Origin: Anaerolineales bacterium UBA3001
Lineage (GTDB): Bacteria > Chloroflexota > Anaerolineae > Anaerolineales > UBA11657
NCBI GenBank assembly: GCA_002346435.1
Contig: DDZT01000053.1
Span: 17,216 to 38,410 of the forward strand
Direction: 5' to 3'
Length of the DNA: 21,195 bases
Position 1 is the first letter of the stretch; every line of letters begins with the position of its first letter. Of the stretch, positions 8,270 through 15,967 are shown piece by piece. The notes under the pieces are model-generated. The model ran no database searches. It saw only the letters and a list, made by a program, of their open reading frames with translations, and was not told where the DNA came from. Made by a program: the position numbers and the translations under genes.

Positions 8270-9649
8270 TCATGCATTAAAGTTTGCCAGCGAATCTTTT
8301 GCAGATTGCAGTTGTATATCTAGAGACTTAGAGGATGTTCCACCAATTACCGCTCGTCTTTCAAGAGCTTTCTGAATATCAAATGTTTCCATTACATCTT
8401 CTGTAAAATGTTGGCTTATAGATTGCATTTCATCCAACGAAAGTGCGGTTAAATCTTGTCCCTGTTTTTCTGCTAGCAATACTAGTTCACCAACAATTCC
8501 ATGCGCTTCACGAAAAGGTATACCCTTATGCACTAAATAGTCGGCCATATCAGTAGCTGATAGTGTTGGTGAAATACTATCTGACATTTTGTCGATATTG
8601 ATATTTAGGGTCGATATTACGCCTGACATTACAGGTAGTGCCAGAATCAAAGTATCAGTAGAATTAAATAAGTATTCTTTGTCCTCCTGCAAGTCTTTGT
8701 CGTATGCAGATGGTAATCCTTTAAGAGTAGTTAGAAAGCCGGTTAGATTTCCGACTAGGCGTCCAGACTTTCCGCGTGTTAATTCTAGGGTGTCGGGATT
8801 TTTCTTTTGTGGTAACAGACTGCTACCTGTGGTATATGCATCGTCAAGGGATACAAATCCAAACTCTGAACTAGAAAATAGGATTAACTGCTCTGACAGA
8901 CGACTAAGATGGACACCTATCATAGCTGTCGAGAACAGAAATTCGGCTGCGAAATCGCGATCAGATACAGCATCTAAACTGTTTTCTGAAATGGAATTGA
9001 ATCCAAGATCAGCAGCTAGTTCGGCTCTATCAATCGCGAACGATGTGCCAGCTAATGCTGCGCTGCCAAGAGGTAGTGACGATGCTCTATCTTGTACTTG
9101 AGAAAGGCGTTGTATATCTCTTTGCAGTGGCCAGAAATGTGATAAAGACCAAAGGCCCCAAGTAATAGGTTGTGCGGGTTGCAGATGTGTATAACCTGGC
9201 ATAGGAGTGTTTAGGTTGTTTGTAGCACTCTCAATTAATGCACTTTGTAGTTTGATTATGTGATCTATAAGTTTGGAGCATGTGTGCATTGTCCATAATC
9301 GAAAATCTGTAGCTACTTGGTCGTTTCTACTTCGACCTGTATGTAATTTTCCAGCAACCGCACCAATTATTTCAGTTAATCTGCGTTCAACTGCTGTATG
9401 GATATCCTCATCATTTTCATGGAATATAAATTTGTTTTCAGCAAATTCTGAACGTACTTTTGCCAAGCCATTCAGAATCGTTTTAGCTTCGGAGTTTGTG
9501 AGTATTCCAGCTCGTTCTAGACCCTTTGTCCAGGTGCAACTAGCTGTGATATCTTCTTGGTACAATCGTCTGTCGAATTCTAAACTAGCATTAAACATTT
9601 GCACCAATTTGTCCGTAGATTTGTTGAAGCGGCCGCCCCATAATTGCAT
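8270..9649 (-). CDS. argH: Argininosuccinate lyase
   Basis: Catalyses the last step of arginine biosynthesis, argininosuccinate to arginine and fumarate. At 459 residues it is full length. The N-terminus MQLWGGRFNKSTD is typical. Further motifs are HTGRSRNDQVATDFRLW, GYTHLQPAQPITWG with the catalytic His, and the fumarase/aspartase superfamily signature GSSLLPQKKNPD containing the mobile-loop catalytic Ser. CGGAGT precedes the ATG. It is the last arg gene of the operon, 12 nt after argJ. Confidence 0.98.
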   Translation of the reverse strand: MQLWGGRFNKSTDKLVQMFNASLEFDRRLYQEDITASCTWTKGLERAGILTNSEAKTILNGLAKVRSEFAENKFIFHENDEDIHTAVERRLTEIIGAVAGKLHTGRSRNDQVATDFRLWTMHTCSKLIDHIIKLQSALIESATNNLNTPMPGYTHLQPAQPITWGLWSLSHFWPLQRDIQRLSQVQDRASSLPLGSAALAGTSFAIDRAELAADLGFNSISENSLDAVSDRDFAAEFLFSTAMIGVHLSRLSEQLILFSSSEFGFVSLDDAYTTGSSLLPQKKNPDTLELTRGKSGRLVGNLTGFLTTLKGLPSAYDKDLQEDKEYLFNSTDTLILALPVMSGVISTLNINIDKMSDSISPTLSATDMADYLVHKGIPFREAHGIVGELVLLAEKQGQDLTALSLDEMQSISQHFTEDVMETFDIQKALERRAVIGGTSSKSLDIQLQSAKDSLANFNA

Positions 9650-9661
9650 GGCTATACTCCG

Positions 9662-10888
9662 TTATGTTCTATAGTCAGAATTTATTCTGACGTATTCTTC
9701 TGTAAGATCGCCAGTCCAAACTGATATTTCAGACTTTCCATTTCCTAAATCTAGATGTATATAGAATTCAGGTTGTGAGAATATATGTTGTGCAATACTT
9801 TCATCATAGTCACAAGGTGTAGCTTGCTCAACTAATTGTAATTCGTCTTCTATTTTGCTTCCAATCCATAGTTGAGTTTTACTTGAGTCAAATCTTACGC
9901 CTGATTTACCAGCCGCAACTATAATTCGTCCCCAGTTTGGATCACCCCCTGCGAAGGCGGTTTTTACCAGTGGGGAGGTTGCAATGCTATTTGCAACTAT
10001 ATGTGCTTCCTTTATGCTTGGTGCACCACTGACATGTACAGTAACAAATTTATTTACTCCTTCTCCATCTCTCACTATTTGTTTAGCTAAATCGGTAGAT
10101 AGACTTATAAGAGCATCGGTAAAGGCTTTTCTAGAATCTCCTTGTGCGCAAGAAATTCCACTTAGTCCATTTGCCAGTATCAGTACTGAGTCGCTTGTGC
10201 TAGTGTCTCCGTCAATAGATATTTTGTTGAAACTGTTGTTGACTGCTGTTTTGAGGGTACTGCGCAGAATCGATGCTGGTACTAGAGCATCTGTAGTTAT
10301 GCAGGCCAACATTGTAGCCATGTTTGGATGTACCATGCCCGCGCCTTTTGCTATTCCTCCTATATTAACTGTACCAGATGGAAGATTGATTTCCACTGCG
10401 CAGTGCTTAGGATTTGTATCTGTGGTCATAATTGCTTCGGCTCCATTGTAACCACCATTGATAGATAGGTTTGAAGACGCCTTTCTAATACCTTTGTCAA
10501 TCTTTTCCATTGGTAATTGGACGCCTATTACTCCTGTGGAAAGAACCAATACTTCGTTTGGTTTACATTGCAATGATTTGCTAGCTATGTTTTGCATTTC
10601 TATAGCATTATTTAATCCATGGTTGCCGGTACAAGCATTTGCTATACCAGAATTAGCTACTATAGCTCGCATATTTTTTGTGTTGGATTTCAGAGTCTCG
10701 CGGTTGAGTGTAACGGGAGCGCCAACTACTTGGTTGGTAGTAAACATGCCAGCTGCAGTGCAACTTTGTTTTGAATGCAGCAGCATTAAGTCCGGATTTC
10801 CTGAAGACTTTAATCCGCAGGTTGCGGTACCAACTTGGAATCCTTCTGGATTGGTGACTGTGCCGTCGGCGTCTAATTTAATTGTCAT
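9662..10888 (-). CDS. argJ: Bifunctional ornithine acetyltransferase / N-acetylglutamate synthase (ArgJ)
   Basis: Transfers the acetyl group from N-acetylornithine to glutamate, giving ornithine and recycling acetylglutamate. The 408-residue precursor is normally self-cleaved into alpha and beta chains. The cleavage motif KGAGMVHPNMATMLACIT is present, with the Thr of MATML as the new N-terminal nucleophile. GDTSTSDSVLILANG, FAGGDPNWGRIIVAAG and GVNKFVTVHVSGA are further family blocks. The ATG starts 5 nt after the argG stop with little Shine-Dalgarno, suggesting translational coupling. A dedicated acetylglutamate synthase is also in the operon. Whether this ArgJ accepts acetyl-CoA (bifunctional) or only acetylornithine cannot be told from sequence here. 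Confidence 0.97.
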   Translation of the reverse strand: MTIKLDADGTVTNPEGFQVGTATCGLKSSGNPDLMLLHSKQSCTAAGMFTTNQVVGAPVTLNRETLKSNTKNMRAIVANSGIANACTGNHGLNNAIEMQNIASKSLQCKPNEVLVLSTGVIGVQLPMEKIDKGIRKASSNLSINGGYNGAEAIMTTDTNPKHCAVEINLPSGTVNIGGIAKGAGMVHPNMATMLACITTDALVPASILRSTLKTAVNNSFNKISIDGDTSTSDSVLILANGLSGISCAQGDSRKAFTDALISLSTDLAKQIVRDGEGVNKFVTVHVSGAPSIKEAHIVANSIATSPLVKTAFAGGDPNWGRIIVAAGKSGVRFDSSKTQLWIGSKIEDELQLVEQATPCDYDESIAQHIFSQPEFYIHLDLGNGKSEISVWTGDLTEEYVRINSDYRT

Positions 10889-10893
10889 CTTGT

Positions 10894-12156
10894 TCAGTCC
10901 CGCTTAAACTTACTATAATCGGGGGCGTCTAGCTCGTTCTCTTTATCTCTACCTTTGTCTATCATAGCTTTTACTTTCATAGGTAGCCCAAACAAATTTA
11001 TAAAGCCCAATGCATCTTTTTGGTCATACACATCCTCTTGACCAAAGGTGGCAAAATCCTCCCGATAAAGACTGTTAACGCTTGCCCTTCCTATTGGGGT
11101 AATACTTCCCTTGTATAGACTAAGCTTAACCCAACCTGTTACTGGATCCTGTGTAGCTTCGATGAACTTCTGGAGTGATTCGCGTAGATTGTGATACCAC
11201 TGTCCAAAATACACCATTTCCGCATATTTATGAGCTACTTGTTCTTTGAAATGGGCTGTATCTCGGTCGAGACAAAGTGATTCTAATTCGCGATGCGCTG
11301 CGTAAAGAATAGTTCCGCCTGGAGTTTCATATACTCCGCGAGATTTCATTCCGACTAGTCTATTTTCAACCATGTCAATTCGTCCGATACTGTGTTTAGC
11401 GCCAATTGTATTTAGTGTTTCTATTAGTGCATCAGGATTTAATTCGGCACCATTCACAGCTGTTGGTTCTCCAGATTCAAATGATATTTCAACTATTTCA
11501 GGAGTATCAGGAGCATTTCTCGGTGATACGGTCCATAAAAACATATCTTCTTCTGCTTGAGTAGCAGGGTCTTCAAGCGGACCGCCCTCATGCGAGACAT
11601 GCCAGAGATTGCGATCACGACTATAGATGGATTTTGTTGTTGCTTCCACTGGAACATTGTGTTGAGCAGCATACTTGATGGCGTCTTCTCGTGACCGAAT
11701 ATCCCATTCGCGCCAGGGTGATATTACATGCAGGCTGGGGTTTAAAGCTTTGTATGTTAGCTCGAATCGTACTTGATCATTACCTTTTCCAGTTGCGCCA
11801 TGTGCAACTGCATTTGCGTTTTCTTCCTCAGCAATAAGTACTTGCCATCTTGCTATCAGAGGTCTAGCTATTGAAGTGCCCATAAGATATTGGCGTTCAT
11901 ATACTGCACCTGATTGGAGCATAGGATAGATGAAGTCGCGTGCAAATTCAGCCCTCAAATCCTTCACTATACATTTGCTGGCGCCGCTTTTTAGTGCTTT
12001 ATCCGTAAGTCCTTCGAGTTCTTCTCCTTGACCGATGTTAGCGCAGAAACATATGACTTCACAGTTATAGTTTTCTTTGAGCCAGGGGACTATTACGGAT
12101 GTATCTAGTCCTCCTGAGTATGCTAAAACTACTTTATCTATGTTAGGTTTGGACAT
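10894..12156 (-). CDS. argG: Argininosuccinate synthase
   Basis: Condenses citrulline and aspartate with ATP to argininosuccinate. It is 420 residues, within the usual range. The N-terminal PP-loop AYSGGLDTSVIVPWL binds ATP. GATGKGNDQVRFE and the SPWREWDIRSREDAI, YSRDRNLWHVSHEGG and LNTIGAKHSIGRIDMVENR blocks are typical. AAGGAGT lies about 10 nt before the ATG, which starts 27 bp after the argA stop. The C-terminus DAPDYSKFKRD is slightly longer than in E. coli relatives of the shorter class but not unusual. Confidence 0.98.
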   Translation of the reverse strand: MSKPNIDKVVLAYSGGLDTSVIVPWLKENYNCEVICFCANIGQGEELEGLTDKALKSGASKCIVKDLRAEFARDFIYPMLQSGAVYERQYLMGTSIARPLIARWQVLIAEEENANAVAHGATGKGNDQVRFELTYKALNPSLHVISPWREWDIRSREDAIKYAAQHNVPVEATTKSIYSRDRNLWHVSHEGGPLEDPATQAEEDMFLWTVSPRNAPDTPEIVEISFESGEPTAVNGAELNPDALIETLNTIGAKHSIGRIDMVENRLVGMKSRGVYETPGGTILYAAHRELESLCLDRDTAHFKEQVAHKYAEMVYFGQWYHNLRESLQKFIEATQDPVTGWVKLSLYKGSITPIGRASVNSLYREDFATFGQEDVYDQKDALGFINLFGLPMKVKAMIDKGRDKENELDAPDYSKFKRD

Positions 12157-12183
12157 TGGGATAGTACTCCTTCACATGTTTTT

Positions 12184-12699
12184 CTATTTTCGGTGCAGCA
12201 CGAAAGTCTCTGACTGCTCTGGTGTTTGATGTAGATGAGATGCTTTCTCTAGTTTCAGTTCTACTGCTATTTCGTCACAGTTATCTTTTACTGGGCATTG
12301 ATCACAATCGCGCCATATTTTCTCTGGAAAATGGCTTCGATCACTTGGCGAAAATCCAGCCCGCTCAAAAAATGCTTCTGCTCGCGTTAGAGCAAATATT
12401 TTTGGTATCTTTCTGTTTTTAGCCTCTGCGATAATGGCTTCTAGGAGTGTGGCTCCCCATCCCATACCCTGCATTTGGTCAGAAACTATTAATGAACGCA
12501 CTTCCGCAAGATTTTTGTTGTAGCTCAATAGTGATACACATGCAACGATTTCGTTATTTAGACTTCCAACTATCCAATCGGATAAGGATTCTTCAATCTG
12601 AGTCTGTGTGCGTGGCAGTACATCTCCGAGCTCTGCGTGCAAGTTCACGAGTTTATATATTCCTCTTATATCTGACATTGACGCAGGTCTAATATCCAT
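12184..12699 (-). CDS. argA: Short-type N-acetylglutamate synthase (GNAT family)
   Basis: Acetyl-CoA:glutamate N-acetyltransferase, the first step of arginine synthesis. It is 171 residues from the chosen ATG at 12697-12699. This start lies one base after the argBD stop (coupled translation) and gives the usual N-terminus MDIRPASMSDI. A longer reading starting at 12744 would overlap argBD by 44 nt and add 15 atypical residues. The GNAT core shows EVRSLIVSDQMQGMGWGATL, the acetyl-CoA pyrophosphate loop. The tail FFERAGFSPSDRSHFPEKIW, then RDCDQCPVKDNCDE, matches stand-alone short NAGS enzymes, including their Cys cluster. The position between argBD and argG supports this role over a generic GNAT. 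Confidence 0.9.
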   Translation of the reverse strand: MDIRPASMSDIRGIYKLVNLHAELGDVLPRTQTQIEESLSDWIVGSLNNEIVACVSLLSYNKNLAEVRSLIVSDQMQGMGWGATLLEAIIAEAKNRKIPKIFALTRAEAFFERAGFSPSDRSHFPEKIWRDCDQCPVKDNCDEIAVELKLEKASHLHQTPEQSETFVLHRK

Positions 12700-12700
12700 T

Positions 12701-14677
12701 TTAGCTGACCTGATTAATTTCCATATTTTCAATTGAATTGCCAATGATTTCTATTGCTTCATCAACTTGTTCCCTGGTGACTATGAGTGGTGGGCACAAG
12801 CGTAGGACATTTTCACCTGCACTGATTAGGAGTAGGCCTTGTTTAGATGCTGCCCGGATAAGTGGATCAACTGGACATGAAAATTCAGCTCCAATTAAGA
12901 GTCCTGACCCACGCACTTCCAATAGTTGCTGCGGTTCTAATTGCAGCAATCTTTGGGTTAGGTATTTGCCAATGCTTGCTACATTTGCAATAAAATCGGG
13001 TTGAGAAACTCGATTGAAAACTACTTGTGCAGCTTTACACACTAATGGTCCAGCTGCAAATGTACTACCATGGTCTCCTGGATGAATTGTTTGAGCAACA
13101 TCTTCAGTAACGAGTGTAGCGCCTATTGGTAGGCCTCCAGCGAGTGGTTTCGCTAGTGTCATAATGTCAGGTTTAATGTTGCTTTTTTGATATGCCCAGA
13201 GCGTGCCAGTTCTTGCTAGCCCACATTGAACCTCATCGAATATCAATAGTACGTTGTTCTTATTACAGAGTTCTCTGAGTTCAGATAGGAAGTCATTTGA
13301 GGCAGGGTTTACTCCTCCTTCTCCCTGTATAGGTTCTACTATGACTGCGCAAGTATCTTTGGCAATTACTTTCTGTGCTGACTCTATGTCGTTAAGCGTG
13401 GCAAAGTCTATTCCCGGCATCAGAGGCTCAAATGGTGATCGATATTTCGATTTGGATGTGGCTGCTAATGCCCCCGTAGTTCTCCCATGAAAACTGCCTT
13501 TAAATGCCACAATTCTTGTTTTTGTAAGGGTGGGGTGATTAGTGCGGGCCCATTTCCGCGCAAATTTAAATGCAGCTTCATTGGCTTCAGTTCCACTATT
13601 GCAGAAATAGACTCGATCAGCAAATGAACTTTCTGTTAATTGTTGAGCCAGAGCTACGTGTGGTTCGGTGTGGTATAAATTACTTACATGGGTCAGTTTA
13701 CCAGCTTGGCGAGAGACTGTTTCAACCCATTCTTTATCTGAATGCCCCAAAGCAGTTACAGCTATGCCGGCCGTGAAATCCAAATATCTTTCTCCTTCTG
13801 AATCAAACAAATAGGAGCCCTTACCGTGTGTGAAAACAGGCAATGGTCGAGCATATGTTGAGACTATGAATTTGGCTTCAGTATTTACCACATCGTTAGC
13901 ATCTTTTTGAGTATTGGGCGATTTGTTTTCTGGGGTATTAGATACCATGGTGGTGCCAGTGTCTTTTGATAGGCCTTCACGGTCCACTATTCTAACTTGA
14001 TCCACACCCTCTTTGACTGCCTGAATGGCTGACAATATCTTAGGAACCATCCCCGACTTGATCACTTTTTGCTCAATAAGTTCAATAGCTGTTGCGGGAT
14101 TTAGAGTAGGGATAACATTGTTGTCATGTATTATCCCGGGTACATTTGACACGAAGAATAGTTTGTCAGCTTTAACTGCAACAGCTAAAGCAGCAGCTGC
14201 TTCGTCTGCATTAACATTATAATGTTTACCGTCGGTGCCTAATGATATAGGAGAAATAACAGGTGTGATGTTATTGTTAACCAAGTCGTACACAACTTTT
14301 GGCCTCACGTTGTGTATTTCTCCAACCAGACCTAAATCAACATTAGGGTGAGCCTTCTTGGTGCAACGAAATAAACCTCGATCTATCCCACTGATACCTG
14401 TTGCATCAATTCCAGCAGATATAAGTCCAGAAACCAGTTTTTTGTTGATTGTGCCTGACAGAACCATTTCTGCTATTTCAAGTGATGCCTGATCAGTTAC
14501 CCTGAGGCCCTCGACATGTACTACTTTCATTGCTAGCCGTTTCTGTAGGTCTGCAATGTCATTACCGCCGCCATGCACAATAGCAGTAGGGGTATTATCA
14601 CTTGCTATAATTGACGCTAGTAGTTTCAAAAAAGAGCTATCGGCAATTTGATCACCACCAATTTTTAGTATTTTCAT
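12701..14677 (-). CDS. argBD: Fused acetylglutamate kinase - acetylornithine aminotransferase (ArgB-ArgD)
   Basis: A single uninterrupted 658-codon frame encodes two enzymes. Residues 1-246 are ArgB (amino acid kinase fold): KIGGDQI and IVHGGGNDIADLQ nucleotide and substrate loops, VEGLRVTD, then NVNADEAAAALA and KSGMVPKI. Residues about 247-268 form a polar Asn/Lys/Asp-rich linker. Residues about 269-658 are ArgD, a PLP aminotransferase: NSGTEANEAAFK phosphate-binding loop, GSFHGRT, IVEPIQGEGGV, FDEVQCGLARTG with PLP-binding Asp481, and the Schiff-base lysine Lys510 in TLAKPLAGGLPIGA. All expected catalytic residues appear intact in both halves. ArgB begins directly with its first strand, so it lacks the N-terminal helix of arginine-inhibited kinases. 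The gene starts 13 bp after argC and ends one base before argA. Confidence 0.95.
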   Translation of the reverse strand: MKILKIGGDQIADSSFLKLLASIIASDNTPTAIVHGGGNDIADLQKRLAMKVVHVEGLRVTDQASLEIAEMVLSGTINKKLVSGLISAGIDATGISGIDRGLFRCTKKAHPNVDLGLVGEIHNVRPKVVYDLVNNNITPVISPISLGTDGKHYNVNADEAAAALAVAVKADKLFFVSNVPGIIHDNNVIPTLNPATAIELIEQKVIKSGMVPKILSAIQAVKEGVDQVRIVDREGLSKDTGTTMVSNTPENKSPNTQKDANDVVNTEAKFIVSTYARPLPVFTHGKGSYLFDSEGERYLDFTAGIAVTALGHSDKEWVETVSRQAGKLTHVSNLYHTEPHVALAQQLTESSFADRVYFCNSGTEANEAAFKFARKWARTNHPTLTKTRIVAFKGSFHGRTTGALAATSKSKYRSPFEPLMPGIDFATLNDIESAQKVIAKDTCAVIVEPIQGEGGVNPASNDFLSELRELCNKNNVLLIFDEVQCGLARTGTLWAYQKSNIKPDIMTLAKPLAGGLPIGATLVTEDVAQTIHPGDHGSTFAAGPLVCKAAQVVFNRVSQPDFIANVASIGKYLTQRLLQLEPQQLLEVRGSGLLIGAEFSCPVDPLIRAASKQGLLLISAGENVLRLCPPLIVTREQVDEAIEIIGNSIENMEINQVS

Positions 14678-14690
14678 TTTGCGGATTCCA

Positions 14691-15701
14691 TCATGTTAGG
14701 CCACAAGTTTCAGTGATTCCGTAAATAATGTTCATGTTTTGGACAGCTTGACCAGCAGCTCCTTTGACAAGATTGTCAATAGCAGAAGTGATAATTAGAG
14801 TATCACCAGTCAAGTTCACTCCAAATACACAAATATTACTGTGCAATACATGAGCCAGACTGGCATTCTGACTAGAAGGTAGCAATTTAATAAAAGGCTC
14901 ATCACAATATGTTTCGCTCAACACTGTGCGAATACTGTCTTCTCTATTTCCTCGTTTTATCGGCAAGTAAATTGTCGATAGTATTCCCCGTGGAACAGGC
15001 AATAAGTGAGGTGTAAAAATTAGTTCCGGTATGCTGGGGTCCCAATTTGCTAATTGCTGTTCCATTTCCGGTACATGACGGTGAACTCTACCTATTTTGT
15101 ATGGTTGGAAGTTCCCCGATACCTCAACAAAATGTAGGTGCTGCTTAGGAGATCTGCCTGCACCTGATACACCGGATTTCGAGTCAACTATTATTGGGCG
15201 GCTGTTATCGAAGATGCTGTTAATAACAATCGGCCATATAGGTAGTAGAACACTGGTTGGATAGCATCCCGGATTAGCTACTAGTTTGGCATTTGTCAAC
15301 TTAGATCGATTAGGTTCACTGAGTCCATAGACAGCATCTGAAAGTAGCTCAGGAGCTAAATGTGTATCACCATACCATTTCTTGTATTTAGCTGCATCAT
15401 CAAGTCGAAAATCTGCGCTTAGGTCGATTACTTTTACTCCTTCTTTTAGTGCATCAACCGCTATATGCATGCCCGATGAGCTTGGTAAGCACAGGAATAC
15501 TAAATCCGCTTTTTGCAAGTCCACTTTATCAGTATCTTGCAATAGAATGTTTGGTGCATGTGGATGTATACTGTTTAGATACTTGCCAGCATGTGTTTTT
15601 GAAGCAGCAAAAATGATATCTACTTCAGGATGAGTAGATAGAATTTTTGTCAACTCTGCTCCAGCATATCCAGTTGCTCCGAAAATACCTGCTCTAATCA
15701 C
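14691..15701 (-). CDS. argC: N-acetyl-gamma-glutamyl-phosphate reductase
   Basis: NADPH-dependent reduction of acetylglutamyl phosphate to the semialdehyde, between the ArgB and ArgD steps. It is 336 residues, normal for the family. GIFGATGYAGAELTKIL is the NADP-binding loop and VANPGCYPT holds the catalytic Cys. PHLLPVPRGILSTIYLP is a further family block; the catalytic His is expected in the HRHVPE segment. The start is GTG at 15699-15701, with AGGAG 6 nt upstream. It is the first structural gene of the operon, and its ribosome binding site lies directly behind an intrinsic terminator that would gate the whole operon. Confidence 0.97.
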   Translation of the reverse strand: MIRAGIFGATGYAGAELTKILSTHPEVDIIFAASKTHAGKYLNSIHPHAPNILLQDTDKVDLQKADLVFLCLPSSSGMHIAVDALKEGVKVIDLSADFRLDDAAKYKKWYGDTHLAPELLSDAVYGLSEPNRSKLTNAKLVANPGCYPTSVLLPIWPIVINSIFDNSRPIIVDSKSGVSGAGRSPKQHLHFVEVSGNFQPYKIGRVHRHVPEMEQQLANWDPSIPELIFTPHLLPVPRGILSTIYLPIKRGNREDSIRTVLSETYCDEPFIKLLPSSQNASLAHVLHSNICVFGVNLTGDTLIITSAIDNLVKGAAGQAVQNMNIIYGITETCGLT

Positions 15702-15718
15702 GATGTTCTCCTAATAAC

Positions 15719-15747
15719 AAAAAACCGCCAGATTGAATCTGGCGGTT
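15719..15747 (-). terminator. Intrinsic terminator (attenuator) before argC
   Basis: On the minus strand, AACCGCCAGA pairs with TCTGGCGGTT around a TTCAA loop, giving a 10-bp stem (up to 12 bp with a minimal loop). It runs into six T residues at 15719-15724. It ends about 8 nt before the AGGAG of argC, downstream of the operon promoter, so it would abort transcription of the arg operon unless the hairpin is prevented. It cannot serve an upstream gene, because the next gene on that side is divergent. Confidence 0.9.
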
Positions 15748-15796
15748 GATATATCTTGATAATTGCTTGCGTTACTAGTTAACGCGGCTCGCCAGA
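15738..15796 (-). promoter_or_regulatory. Predicted antiterminator pairing in the arg operon leader
   Basis: TCTGGCG (15796-15790), inside the leader frame, is identical to part of the terminator 3' arm and can pair 7 bp with CGCCAGA (15744-15738) of the 5' arm. A nested perfect hairpin, GCGTTA (15785-15780) with TAACGC (15774-15769), would draw the two arms together. A competing upstream pairing joins CGCGCTCG (15825-15818, over the Arg codons) to CGAGCCGCG (15791-15783) with one bulged C. The three pairings form the usual 1:2 / 2:3 / 3:4 logic, although 1:2 and 2:3 share only two nucleotides. Confidence 0.7.
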
Positions 15797-15849
15797 CACT
15801 TGGTCATGTATGTGCTACGAGCGCGACGACTAAATAACGTTGTGTTCAT
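15775..15849 (-). CDS. Arg-rich leader peptide of the arginine operon (24 residues)
   Basis: A small frame, ATG to TAG, lies between the arg promoter and the attenuator. It encodes MNTTLFSRRARSTYM followed by nine residues, with Arg at 8, 9, 11 and 22 (codons CGT, CGC, CGT, CGC). The ATG lies about 3 nt from the predicted transcript start, so translation would be leaderless or nearly so; no Shine-Dalgarno fits. A ribosome stalled at codons 8-11 would cover the 5' strand of the 1:2 hairpin but leave 15796-15790 free. A ribosome at the stop codon (15777-15775) would cover that segment and leave the terminator arm at 15747 free. The geometry matches classical attenuation peptides such as trpL and hisL. 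Translation is inferred. Confidence 0.72.
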   Translation of the reverse strand: MNTTLFSRRARSTYMTKCLASRVN

Positions 15850-15858
15850 TGTGTCTTC

Positions 15859-15886
15859 ATTTTATCAGGCTTCACGCTCTTGTCAA
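15859..15886 (-). promoter_or_regulatory. Promoter of the arginine operon
   Basis: On the minus strand, TTGACA (15881-15886) is a perfect -35 and TAAAAT (15859-15864) a near-consensus -10, with 16 bp between. The predicted transcript start is about 15852, three bases before the leader-peptide ATG. No further promoter is evident inside the tightly packed operon. Confidence 0.8.
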
Positions 15887-15904
15887 TAGTGGCGAGTATA
15901 CTAG

Positions 15905-15967
15905 TTTATGTTATATAACGACAGATATTAGTTTTATGTTATATGTTTAGTCACATCAACGTATAAT
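15905..15967 (+). promoter_or_regulatory. Weak candidate promoter region with a 12-bp direct repeat, upstream of the YwaF-like gene
   Basis: TTTATGTTATAT occurs at 15905-15916 and again at 15933-15944, 28 bp apart. TATAAT lies at 15962-15967, but the best-placed -35 (around 15939-15944) is poor. A promoter that needs an activator would look like this, but low-complexity AT sequence could also produce it. Confidence 0.35.

Noticed and set aside
8589..9101. 170-codon plus-strand open frame opposite argH
   Set aside because: It lies wholly antisense to a well-conserved enzyme and resembles no family; its composition mirrors the argH codons. Similar antisense frames opposite argJ, argG and rpoC are rejected for the same reason.
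12700..12744. Longer argA reading beginning at 12744
   Set aside because: It overlaps the end of argBD by 44 nt, has no ribosome binding site, and adds 15 residues not expected in short acetylglutamate synthases. The ATG at 12699, one base after the argBD stop, is the natural coupled start.
12701..14677. LysW-dependent lysine/arginine pathway (LysZ-LysJ) reading of the fusion
   Set aside because: No lysW, lysX or lysK gene is nearby, and the operon has argA and argJ, which fit the N-acetyl route. The kinase motifs also look like acetylglutamate kinase.
15719..15886. T-box or arginine riboswitch in the argC leader
   Set aside because: No AGGGTGGNACCGCG-like T-box sequence or stem I features are visible, and the leader is too short (about 150 nt) and mostly occupied by a small frame. 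The Arg-codon frame with alternative stems explains the layout better.
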